5,857 bases of DNA from an uncultured Sutterellaceae bacterium (GTDB lineage Bacteria; Pseudomonadota; Gammaproteobacteria; Burkholderiales; Burkholderiaceae_F): NCBI GenBank assembly GCA_947253615.1, contig CAMYAA010000080.1, positions 1 through 5,857 on the forward strand. Reading direction: 5' to 3'. The stretch's first letter is position 1, and the number at the start of each line of letters is the position of its first letter. Made by a program: the position numbers and the translations under genes. Below are positions 1 to 5,855 of the stretch, in pieces. The notes under the pieces are model-generated. The model worked only from the letters and a program-made list of their open reading frames with translations. It had not been told where the DNA came from and did no database searches.

Positions 1-2
1 TG

Positions 3-320
3 TTAGCCACGAGCCGCGATATTGTGGACAATCCCAAGCACTTCCAGATCAAGGAATTGGAAGCGGCGCAATTGCCCCGCGTCTTGGGTGACGTCGATGC
101 TGCTGTGATTAACTCCAACTACGCCATTGGCGCGAAGTTGAATCCGGTGAAGGATGCCCTCGCTTTGGAAAGCAAGGATAGCCCGTACGCTAACATCGTG
201 GCTGTTCGCCAAGACGATAATCGTCCTGCCCTTCAGAAGTTAAAGGCAGCGATCACGAGCGCTAAAGTGAAGGCTTACATTGAAAACACCTACCAAGGTG
301 CTGTGCTTCCGGCGTTCTAG
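3..320 (+). CDS. metQ: MetQ/NlpA-family D-methionine-binding lipoprotein, C-terminal part (5' end outside window)
   Basis: This is the last 105 codons of a substrate-binding protein of the NlpA/MetQ family. In the family it is a lipid-anchored periplasmic protein that hands methionine to the MetNI ABC transporter. The visible part reads DNPK..QIKELEAAQLPR, then a VDAAVINSNYA stretch, then ESKDSPYANIVAVR, and ends in GAVLPAF. These match in order the conserved C-terminal half of E. coli MetQ (DNPKNLKI.ELEAPQLPR, AVINTTYA, KESPYVNLIVTRED, GGAVKGW), as recalled rather than searched. Family members are about 265-275 aa, so roughly 40% is present; the lipobox and signal peptide lie upstream of the window. 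The frame is open from the first base and no start is claimed; the GTG at 24 is internal. Two terminator-like hairpins follow the stop, so metQ is probably the last gene of its operon, as in metNIQ. NlpA-type paralogues cannot be excluded. Confidence 0.9.
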   Translation, partial: LATSRDIVDNPKHFQIKELEAAQLPRVLGDVDAAVINSNYAIGAKLNPVKDALALESKDSPYANIVAVRQDDNRPALQKLKAAITSAKVKAYIENTYQGAVLPAF

Positions 321-328
321 TCCGTGCT

Positions 329-366
329 AAAAGCGGGAGAGGGTTTTTCACTTCTCCCGAGCTTTT
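329..366 (+). terminator. Stem-loop after metQ, probable first part of a double terminator
   Basis: The arm AAAAGCGGGAGA (329-340) faces TCTCCC (353-358) and GCTTTT (361-366), with a two-base GA bulge and a 12-nt loop. It begins 8 bp after the metQ stop and ends in a TTTT run. The stem has a 6-bp GC-rich core. It is a plausible Rho-independent terminator, weaker than the one right after it. Confidence 0.6.
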
Positions 367-377
367 CGAATTTGACG

Positions 378-411
378 ATCCCCTTAGTCCCGTGTGTCTA
401 AGGGGATTTTT
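378..411 (+). terminator. Rho-independent terminator of the metQ transcript
   Basis: A perfect 10-bp inverted repeat, ATCCCCTTAG (378-387) and CTAAGGGGAT (398-407), encloses a 10-nt loop and runs directly into a T-tract (407-411). This is the classical intrinsic terminator layout. It isolates copA from metQ transcription, so copA needs its own promoter in the 412-560 interval. Confidence 0.85.
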
Positions 412-462
412 CGTTGAGCCAGCGGCAGAGCGCCCCTCCTCCGAAGGGGATAATTTCAAAAG

Positions 463-482
463 CCAAGGGCTTGTGCCTTTGG
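463..482. promoter_or_regulatory. Inverted repeat upstream of copA, possible operator
   Basis: CCAAGGGC (463-470) and GCCTTTGG (475-482) form an 8-bp dyad around TTGT, with one G-T mismatch that would be a wobble pair in RNA. It sits about 28-47 bp upstream of the candidate -10 hexamer. It is not the CueR consensus (ACCTTCC N7 GGAAGGT) nor a CopY box (TACANNTGTA), so no regulator is assigned. It could be an operator or chance. Confidence 0.25.
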
Positions 483-487
483 AGAAT

Positions 488-515
488 GTCCTCACCAAGA
501 GGGCTTCGCTACAAT
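488..515 (+). promoter_or_regulatory. Candidate copA promoter with a spacer dyad
   Basis: A TACAAT hexamer (510-515) matches the sigma-70 -10 consensus at five of six positions; no good -35 lies at the usual distance (TGTCCT at 487-492 is poor). Just upstream lies GTCCTC (488-493), ACCAA, GAGGGC (499-504), a dyad with one wobble. A weak -35 with a dyad in the spacer is the arrangement of MerR-family (CueR-type) metal-responsive promoters, but the sequence does not match a known CueR box. If real, transcription starts near 522, giving a leader of about 40 nt. The element lies after the metQ terminators, as required. Confidence 0.35.
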
Positions 516-552
516 ACGATTAACACTATTGTCGTCTCATTATTGGCGAGTC

Positions 553-556
553 AGGA
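553..556 (+). promoter_or_regulatory. Ribosome binding site AGGA of copA
   Basis: AGGA lies four bases before the ATG at 561. The spacing is short but usable. This ATG places the first beta strand of the HMA domain at residue 5, as in typical copper ATPases. Upstream in-frame starts (TTG 414, ATG 486) lie before the candidate -10 element and lack a properly spaced Shine-Dalgarno sequence. Confidence 0.6.
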
Positions 557-560
557 ATTT

Positions 561-3500
561 ATGTCAGAACGTCGTTTTCATGTATCGGGAATGAGCTGTG
601 CCGCCTGTTCGGCACGCGTGGAGCGTGCTGCCCAAGCGGTAGAAGGGGTTCAATCAGCGAGTGTTAATCTGTTAAAAAATGAATTAACGGTCTCGACAGC
701 GGATCAATTCAACGAAGAGCTTTTAAAAAATGCCGTGGAAGCTTCGGGCTATGGTTTAGAAACCGAAGCTGATAAAGCGGCGGCGGGCCAAAGTGCTAAG
801 CGTCAAGAGGACGATTTCACGCAAAAAGACGTGGATCAACGTCGTCGTCAACTCATCGGCGCCTTTGCTTTTTTAATTCCGCTTTTTTATCTTTCCATGG
901 GTCACATGGTGGGATTACCGGTCCCGTCCGTTTTTCATGAGCCTTTTGTTTTAGGGTTGGTGGAATTTTTATTAACGCTACCGATTTTGTGGCTCTTTTG
1001 TGGGATTTTCGCCAAAGGCTTTGTGACGCTTCGTCATGGCTCGCCCACGATGGATACGTTGGTGGCGTTGGGCTCGGGCGCGAGTGTGATTTCGGGCGTC
1101 GCAGCCTTGCTTGCCTACGGTGTGGACAAAAACCCCGAACAATTGGCCCATGCGCTCTACTTTGAAGGTGGGGCCATGATTTTAACGCTCGTGAGCTTAG
1201 GGAAATTTTTCGAAGCCCGCGCGAAGCGTAATACCACCGAAGCGATTGATGCGCTGATGGCCTTGGCTCCTGAAGTCGCGACGATTCGCAAAAATGGTGT
1301 GGATCAAACCGTGGCTCTTGAAAACGTGGTCTCTGGGGATATGGTCGTTTTAAAGGCCGGGGACAAAATTCCGGTGGATGGGGTTTGCTTAGAGGGTAAG
1401 CTCCACGTGGACGAATCCATGTTAACGGGGGAAAGCCGCCCCATGACATGCTCGGTGAATTCCACCTTGACGTGTGGGACTACGGTGTTAAGTGGTTTTG
1501 CGCTGATGCGTGCGACGCGCGTTGGGAACCAAACGACCTTGGCGAAGATTGTCGATATGGTGGATCGCGCCACTTCGATGAAAGCGCCCGTGTCGCGCTT
1601 GGCCGATAAAGTGAGTGCGATCTTTGTTCCGGTGGTGATTTCCATTGCGGTGGTGACCTGGATTCTTTGGTGGGTCATGGGCGAGGGTGTCGGCTTTGCC
1701 ACCTCGGCCGCTATTGCCGTGTTGGTGATTTCGTGCCCGTGTGCGTTGGGCTTAGCCACGCCCACGGCCATTATGGTGGGCACGGGTCGTGCAGCCCGTT
1801 TAGGGGTGCTCTTTAAGTCAGCGCCCGCCCTTGAAAAGCTTGCCAAAGTGAAGACCGTGGTCTTTGATAAGACGGGGACTTTAACCTTGGGTCGTCCGAG
1901 CGTGACGCAGACGTGGCGCGTCTCGGGGATGGCTGAGTCGGATTGGGCGCGCTGGATTTTGACCTGCGAATCGCATTCGTCGCACCCGTTAGGGAAAGCC
2001 GTGGTTCGTTGGGCCCGTGAACTTGCTTCAGGGACCATGCCCGCGAGTGACTATCAAGAGATTGAAGGGGAAGGCGTCGCGATTCAAATTCGTGGGGTTG
2101 GCCTCATTACGATGGGTAACGAACGTGCGCTCGAACGTTTAGGCATTAATGCCGCTGCGCGTGAAGCACTCTTCTCGGCCGAGGATCGTCAAGCAATCGA
2201 AACGGCACGTGATCAGGGGGCGAGTATTTTATGGGTCGTGAAGGATCAAGCCCTCACGGGGGCCTTGGCCTTGTCGGACCAGATGCGTGCGGATACGGTC
2301 GAAGCCGTCGCCGCCTTAAAGGCAACGGGTCGTCGAGTCGTGATGCTCACCGGGGACAATCGTACGACGGCTTTACGCATGGCTTCCTTGATGGGGATTG
2401 ATCCTGAAAACGTCATTGCTGAAGTTAAACCTAAGGGCAAAGCCGACGAAGTGCGTCGTTTATCCGCTTCGGGTTCGGTCGCCATGGTGGGCGACGGCGT
2501 CAATGATGCGCCGGCCTTAGCGTCGGCCGACGTCGGGATTGCCATGGGTACCGGGACGGACGTCGCGGCCGGGACGGCGGATGTTGTCTTGTTGGCCGGT
2601 CACCCCGGGGACGTTGTGCGTGCGATTGAAATTTCCGAAGCGACCCTGAAAAACATTTATCAAAACCTCTTCTGGGCCTTTGGTTACAACACCGTGGGCA
2701 TTCCGATTGCTGCGGGGCTCTTCTATCATTGGCTCGGTTGGATGCTCAATCCAATGATTGCCGCCGCAGCCATGAGTTTAAGTAGCGTCTCCGTGGTGAG
2801 TAACGCATTGCGTTTACGCTTCTTTAAGCCGCGCTTTACGTCAAGTGAAGTCCCTGTGGGCGAAGATGCCCCCTTGGATGATTTGCTCACGCAAGAAGGG
2901 ATGGAGCCTTGTCCGTTGAATCCTGAACCCGCGTGTGCGTTGATGGATCAAGCCTCAACGGCGAGCGATGTGGCCTTGGACGCCCAATTGGGCGAAGCCT
3001 GGTTCACGTTAGACGTGGGTGAAATGAGCTGCCAGCACTGCGTGCGCGCGGTTACTCAAGCGTTAACGGCACTACCTGGCGTCATTGAGGTCAAGATGGA
3101 CTTTTCGCCCGATCGAGCGATTACGCCCGTGACGGTTCGGGTCGCTAAAAATCTCGAGCCCCAAGCGCTTAAGGCCGCCGTTGAAGCGGCCCATTATCCC
3201 GTGAGTGCCGTGCGTGACGTGACCGACGACGTGCAGGGAAAGGCTGAGGAAAGTGCCACTAACGGCCTTCGTGCTTGGACGTTGAGCGTGGGTGAAATGA
3301 GCTGTCAGTACTGCGTGCGCGCGGTGAAAACGGCGCTTGAAGCCCTTCCTGGGGTCGAGGATGTCGTCATTGACTTTGAGGACGGACGCGCGTTGAATGC
3401 AGCGCACGTGAAGGCTCAAGGCACGGTGTCTGAAGCGGCCCTCAAAGCGGCCGTCGAGGCCGCGCACTATCCCGTGGAGCGCATTGAGAGCGACACCCCG

Positions 3501-3764
3501 GGTGAAGGCTCCGGCAATCAGGCCAATCAGGCCTATCAGGCTTGGACGATGCGTGTGGGCGAAATGAGCTGTCAGCACTGTGTGCGTGCCGTGAAAACGG
3601 CGCTCGAAGCGGTCCCTGGGGTCGACGAGGTTGCTATTGACTTTGAGGCAGGACGCGCGTTGAATGTAGCGCACGTGAAGGCCCAAGGCACGGTTACTGA
3701 AGCGGCGCTCAAGGCGGCCGTGGAGGCTGCGCACTATCCCGTGGAGGGCATTGAGCGCGCCTAA
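561..3764 (+). CDS. copA: Copper-exporting P1B-type ATPase with three extra C-terminal CopZ-like HMA domains
   Basis: Inner-membrane Cu+ pump of 1067 aa that uses ATP to expel cytosolic copper. Domains in order: N-terminal HMA with GMSCAAC (C13, C16), about residues 4-68; membrane helices near 98-118, 129-150, 166-187 and 199-217; A-domain TGES (289-292); helices near 352-372 and 381-403, the latter with the CPC site (392-394); DKTGT with phospho-Asp436; N-domain E470, HP 475-476 and GEG 503-505; MLTGDN (595-600); GDGVND (644-649); two last helices with YN (709-710) and MSLSS (738-742). CPC plus YN plus MxxSS is the P1B-1 (Cu+) signature. A Cys/Met-containing linker (755-812) then leads to three HMA repeats with CxxC at 824/827, 915/918 and 1004/1007. 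Typical bacterial CopA is about 750-850 aa with HMAs only at the N-terminus, so the extra tail is unusual. The ATPase assignment is firm; that the tail acts as an intramolecular copper chaperone or sensor is inferred. A strong terminator follows. Confidence 0.95.
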   Translation: MSERRFHVSGMSCAACSARVERAAQAVEGVQSASVNLLKNELTVSTADQFNEELLKNAVEASGYGLETEADKAAAGQSAKRQEDDFTQKDVDQRRRQLIGAFAFLIPLFYLSMGHMVGLPVPSVFHEPFVLGLVEFLLTLPILWLFCGIFAKGFVTLRHGSPTMDTLVALGSGASVISGVAALLAYGVDKNPEQLAHALYFEGGAMILTLVSLGKFFEARAKRNTTEAIDALMALAPEVATIRKNGVDQTVALENVVSGDMVVLKAGDKIPVDGVCLEGKLHVDESMLTGESRPMTCSVNSTLTCGTTVLSGFALMRATRVGNQTTLAKIVDMVDRATSMKAPVSRLADKVSAIFVPVVISIAVVTWILWWVMGEGVGFATSAAIAVLVISCPCALGLATPTAIMVGTGRAARLGVLFKSAPALEKLAKVKTVVFDKTGTLTLGRPSVTQTWRVSGMAESDWARWILTCESHSSHPLGKAVVRWARELASGTMPASDYQEIEGEGVAIQIRGVGLITMGNERALERLGINAAAREALFSAEDRQAIETARDQGASILWVVKDQALTGALALSDQMRADTVEAVAALKATGRRVVMLTGDNRTTALRMASLMGIDPENVIAEVKPKGKADEVRRLSASGSVAMVGDGVNDAPALASADVGIAMGTGTDVAAGTADVVLLAGHPGDVVRAIEISEATLKNIYQNLFWAFGYNTVGIPIAAGLFYHWLGWMLNPMIAAAAMSLSSVSVVSNALRLRFFKPRFTSSEVPVGEDAPLDDLLTQEGMEPCPLNPEPACALMDQASTASDVALDAQLGEAWFTLDVGEMSCQHCVRAVTQALTALPGVIEVKMDFSPDRAITPVTVRVAKNLEPQALKAAVEAAHYPVSAVRDVTDDVQGKAEESATNGLRAWTLSVGEMSCQYCVRAVKTALEALPGVEDVVIDFEDGRALNAAHVKAQGTVSEAALKAAVEAAHYPVERIESDTPGEGSGNQANQAYQAWTMRVGEMSCQHCVRAVKTALEAVPGVDEVAIDFEAGRALNVAHVKAQGTVTEAALKAAVEAAHYPVEGIERA
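722..772 (+). other. Possible -1 ribosomal frameshift signal within copA
   Basis: Codons 54-57 read CTT TTA AAA AAT, giving the in-phase slippery heptamers T TTA AAA (722-728) and A AAA AAT (725-731). Eight bases after the second, AGCTTCGG (740-747) and CCGAAGCT (763-770) form a perfect 8-bp stem with a 15-nt loop. A -1 shift reaches TGA at 770-772 and gives a 70-residue product carrying the N-terminal CxxC. E. coli copA is known to use -1 frameshifting to make a CopZ-like chaperone of about this size. Against it: the shift falls inside the second helix of the HMA fold, replacing its last strand, and A AAA AAT also occurs at 674-680, so it may be chance. Confidence 0.25.
2997..3212 (+). repeat. 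copA C-terminal HMA repeat, unit 1
   Basis: Encodes residues 813-884, a CopZ-like domain with GEMSCQHC (CxxC at 824/827). It shares 33 of 58 residues with unit 2 from the first Cys to the conserved PV, without gaps, including the invariant LKAAVEAAHYPV ending. It is the oldest and most diverged copy. Confidence 0.85.
3273..3488 (+). repeat. copA C-terminal HMA repeat, unit 2
   Basis: Encodes residues 905-976 with GEMSCQYC (CxxC at 915/918). It is 188/216 identical in DNA and 61/72 in protein to unit 3, counted by hand, marking a recent in-frame tandem duplication with a period of 267 bp. Tyr replaces His between the two cysteines. Confidence 0.9.
3516..3542 (+). repeat. Three 9-bp tandem repeats in the linker between HMA units 2 and 3
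   Basis: AATCAGGCC, AATCAGGCC and TATCAGGCT follow each other and encode NQA-NQA-YQA (residues 986-994). The array sits in a Gly/Ser/Asn/Gln-rich flexible linker and ends at the first codon of unit 3. Being in frame, gain or loss of copies would change only linker length. Confidence 0.85.
3540..3755 (+). repeat. copA C-terminal HMA repeat, unit 3
   Basis: Encodes residues 994-1065 with GEMSCQHC (CxxC at 1004/1007). It is the near copy of unit 2 and ends two codons before the stop, so the protein terminates with the domain itself and nothing follows it. Confidence 0.9.
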
Positions 3765-3793
3765 GGGTTAGCCTCGCTCAGCGCCCAAGGGCT

Positions 3794-3849
3794 AAACGTC
3801 GAGTGGAGGATCCCCTTCGTTGGGGGCAGGCCTTCCTCGACGTTTTTTT
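3794..3849 (+). terminator. Rho-independent terminator of copA
   Basis: AAACGTCGAG (3794-3803) pairs perfectly with CTCGACGTTT (3836-3845). With one bulged T, GGAGG (3805-3809) pairs CCTTC (3831-3835), and an inner CCCC/GGGG stem (3812-3815 with 3823-3826) caps the hairpin. A run of seven T (3843-3849) follows. The hairpin begins 29 bp after the copA stop and separates copA from the sensor kinase gene. Confidence 0.9.
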
Positions 3850-3873
3850 GCGTGGGAAAAACGGACCTTCCGA

Positions 3874-3879
3874 TATAAG
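3874..3879 (+). promoter_or_regulatory. Weak candidate -10 element for the sensor kinase gene
   Basis: TATAAG matches the -10 consensus at five of six positions and lies between the copA terminator and the kinase start, the only interval where a dedicated promoter can sit. No good -35 is seen; TTGCGT (3848-3853) would leave a 20-bp spacer. Low confidence. Confidence 0.25.
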
Positions 3880-3910
3880 CGCGTCTTCTCATCGGTTAAA
3901 CTTTCAAGCA

Positions 3911-3931
3911 TTCGAGAAGGCTTCTCACGAA
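3911..3931. promoter_or_regulatory. Dyad/stem-loop in the leader of the sensor kinase gene
   Basis: GAGAAG (3914-3919), G, CTTCTC (3921-3926) is a perfect short dyad, extended outward by TTC/GAA (3911-3913 with 3929-3931) across a two-base bulge. In RNA it gives an 8-bp stem with a tight loop, 6 nt upstream of the ribosome binding site. A second CTTCTC at 3885-3890 could pair with the same GAGAAG instead, so two alternative folds are possible. It could be an operator, a translational control element or chance; it does not match the NarL heptamer or the FNR box. Confidence 0.3.
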
Positions 3932-3937
3932 CTCATT

Positions 3938-3943
3938 AAGGGA
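3938..3943 (+). promoter_or_regulatory. Ribosome binding site AAGGGA that fixes the kinase start
   Basis: AAGGGA lies nine bases before the ATG at 3953, good Shine-Dalgarno spacing. It selects this start over the in-frame GTG at 3803, which lies inside the copA terminator hairpin and would add 50 residues unlike any NarX/NarQ N-terminus. Confidence 0.75.
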
Positions 3944-3952
3944 CTCTGTAGT

Positions 3953-5803
3953 ATGCAACGTCTGACTGCGTGGTTATCCACGTCGATTATTCGTCAATTT
4001 ATGGTGGTGTTTGGCACGATTTCTGCCCTAGTGGCGATTGTGGCCATTCCGGCATTGATCGTTTCTCTTGAGGTCTCGGGCTCGGGCGGCGCCATTAACG
4101 TCTCGGGTAGCTTACGTATGCAAAGCTATAAGCTTGCCTTGGCGATTTCTGACCCGTTTCAAACTGAAGAAGATCGTTCGGTCAACACTTTAGCGGTCGC
4201 CAATGAGTTCGGCCATCGCTTAATGAGTAAGGCCATTCGTGACGTCTTACCGAGCGACGAACAAGCTCCCTTATCCATTCAATACCAAAAATTAAGCGAT
4301 CGCTGGCAAAACGAAATTTTGCCCATGGCGAAAAATTCCGTCTCCGACGTTGTCAAGCGTCGCGATTTCGTCTTGATCGTCCCGAGCTTTGTTGAAGAGG
4401 TGAATTCGTTTGTGAATGCCCTCGAAAATCGCTTGAATTATCGATTGACGAAGCTCCAGTGGTTACTCGTGATGATTCTGGTAGGGGCTATTATCGTGAC
4501 GGGCCTTATGCTCATGTGGCTCCAAAATGGGGTCTTTAATCCGCTGCTGAGCATTCAGGCCGCGGCCATGCGCGTGCGTCAAGGCGACTTTAACGTGCGA
4601 CTCGACTCCAAGAGTCGAAATGAAATTGGCCGCCTCTCTCGCAACTTTGACTTCATGGTCGAAGAGCTGCGTCGCTTGTACCTGCACTTAGAAAACGAAG
4701 TGACGAAAAAGACCTTAGCGCTCAATCACTATAACGAAGGATTGCGCTGGGTCAATCAGGTGAACTATCTCTTGAGTGAAGGCAATGATATCGACTGGAA
4801 AGAGCTCTGTCGCTTATTCACCCAAGGTAAAACCCTCTTAGGAATTGAGGGCCTAATGTTGATGGCCCGCCGCGGGGAAGACTATGTGGATCTTGCCCAT
4901 TCCGAAGGTTACGAAGCAGCCCCCGGGGAGGAAATTCGCTTTAAAGTGGTTTATCGCCGCGATTCCTCCGGTAAGCCCGATCATGATGCGCCCGCGAACT
5001 ATAAATTACGCGTGAAAGCGCAGCATGCGCCCTTAGAAGCGTGGGTCGAGGAAATCCTTTCGGTCTTAACCCAAACGTTAGGGCGTAACCTCGAACGCAT
5101 TATTCGACTCTATGACGATCGTCGTTTGGCCGTTCTGGAAGAGCGCTCGACCATTGCACGCGAATTGCACGATTCCATCGCTCAGTCGCTCACCTACACC
5201 CGTATGCAGCTCCATCGCTTAAAGGCCTTTGAAGCCAAGCATTCTGATCCCGCGCAAATTGCGAAAGCAATTTCGGACGTGGATGAAGGGGTTACGACGG
5301 CGTATCGCCAATTGCGCGAAGTACTCTCGGCCTTCCGACTCAAAGTCTCGAGTTCGAATTTGGTCGAAGGTATTGAAGAAACCGTGGACGAATTCCGTCA
5401 TCGCACGGGCATTCCCGTGCTCGTCAAGGCGGACGTGACGGGGTTAACCTTGCCGCCCAATGCCCAAGTTCATTTTGTGCATATTTTGGGCGAGGCTTTG
5501 GTCAATATTGAAAAACATGCTCGCGCGAGTGAAGTGACGATTACGCTCAACCATGAAGGGGACGAGACGGTCTTACGCGTTCGTGATAATGGGATTGGGA
5601 TTGCGAATTTGAAAGGGAAAGAAGGGCACTTTGGTCTGAGTATTATGAAAGAGCGTGCTCAGGCGATTAAAGGCACATTATCGATTGAAAATAATACGCC
5701 CGAAGCGGGTGCCACCATTACGTTGAGAATGCCTGCAGATTTAGGCAACGTCAGTCCTTTCAGTGAAGAATGGCATCCTGAAAAATCGGTTTCCACCGAA
5801 TAA
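3953..5803 (+). CDS. NarX/NarQ-family nitrate/nitrite sensor histidine kinase, closer to NarQ
   Basis: Inner-membrane sensor kinase of 616 aa; family members sense periplasmic nitrate/nitrite and phosphorylate a NarL/NarP-type regulator that controls anaerobic respiration. Order: helix about 17-38; periplasmic domain about 39-168 with P-box AINVSGSLRMQSYK (47-60), whose Arg55 corresponds to the nitrate-binding Arg54 of NarX, and a DRWQNEILP motif; helix about 169-190; HAMP 191-242; a probable coiled coil to about 258; a divergent GAF-like central region about 262-385 with a single Cys (286); HisKA_3 H-box ERSTIARELHDS with phospho-His406; YRQLREVLSAFRL (451-463); and an ATPase domain with the N-box around N518, DNGIGI (545-550), GHFGL (558-562) and GAT (586-588). 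Val50 replaces NarX Lys49 and NarX's cysteine cluster is absent, both NarQ-like from memory. E. coli NarQ is 566 aa and NarX 598. The partner regulator is not in the window. Tandem stops TAA-TAG end the gene. Confidence 0.9.
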   Translation: MQRLTAWLSTSIIRQFMVVFGTISALVAIVAIPALIVSLEVSGSGGAINVSGSLRMQSYKLALAISDPFQTEEDRSVNTLAVANEFGHRLMSKAIRDVLPSDEQAPLSIQYQKLSDRWQNEILPMAKNSVSDVVKRRDFVLIVPSFVEEVNSFVNALENRLNYRLTKLQWLLVMILVGAIIVTGLMLMWLQNGVFNPLLSIQAAAMRVRQGDFNVRLDSKSRNEIGRLSRNFDFMVEELRRLYLHLENEVTKKTLALNHYNEGLRWVNQVNYLLSEGNDIDWKELCRLFTQGKTLLGIEGLMLMARRGEDYVDLAHSEGYEAAPGEEIRFKVVYRRDSSGKPDHDAPANYKLRVKAQHAPLEAWVEEILSVLTQTLGRNLERIIRLYDDRRLAVLEERSTIARELHDSIAQSLTYTRMQLHRLKAFEAKHSDPAQIAKAISDVDEGVTTAYRQLREVLSAFRLKVSSSNLVEGIEETVDEFRHRTGIPVLVKADVTGLTLPPNAQVHFVHILGEALVNIEKHARASEVTITLNHEGDETVLRVRDNGIGIANLKGKEGHFGLSIMKERAQAIKGTLSIENNTPEAGATITLRMPADLGNVSPFSEEWHPEKSVSTE

Positions 5804-5849
5804 TAGGAACAACGGCGATTTTGTCACCTGATAATGGCGTGGATTGAAG

Positions 5850-5855
5850 TACAAT
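5850..5855 (+). promoter_or_regulatory. Possible -10 hexamer at the window's end
   Basis: TACAAT is identical to the hexamer upstream of copA. The nearest -35-like sequence, TTGTCA (5821-5826), is 23 bp away, too far for a standard promoter. It may be a promoter for the next gene, or part of a coding region opening at ATG 5834, for which no ribosome binding site is seen. The 54 bp after the kinase stop hold nothing firmer and no terminator hairpin. Confidence 0.2.

Noticed and set aside
414..560. In-frame N-terminal extension of CopA from TTG 414 or ATG 486
   Set aside because: No properly spaced ribosome binding site; GGAG at 481-484 is only one base from ATG 486. The extension has no family resemblance and crosses the candidate promoter; ATG 561 has an AGGA and gives the usual HMA start.
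674..680. First A AAA AAT heptamer in copA as a frameshift site
   Set aside because: A -1 shift there meets TGA at once (680-682) and gives a 40-residue fragment of half a domain; I found no stem-loop at suitable spacing.
853..2038. Long open frames on the - strand opposite copA (853-1449 and 1304-2038)
   Set aside because: They lie entirely within the copA coding region, show no recognisable domain, and are explained by the codon bias of the sense gene.
3072..3734. Open frame of 220 codons on the - strand opposite the HMA repeats
   Set aside because: Its internal repetition simply mirrors the sense-strand HMA duplication; no independent coding evidence.
3768..3795. Inverted repeat TTAGCC/GGCTAA just after the copA stop, as a possible antiterminator
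   Set aside because: Only 6 bp with a 16-nt loop, and it overlaps the terminator arm by two bases, so it would hardly compete with the long terminator stem.
3803..3952. GTG start adding 50 residues to the sensor kinase
   Set aside because: The GTG lies in the left half of the copA terminator hairpin, and the encoded residues do not resemble a NarX/NarQ N-terminus; ATG 3953 has a well-spaced AAGGGA.
5821..5834. FNR-like dyad TTGTC ACCT GATAA downstream of the kinase
   Set aside because: Only about half of the FNR consensus positions (TTGAT N4 ATCAA) match, and its distance from the TACAAT hexamer does not fit a class II site.
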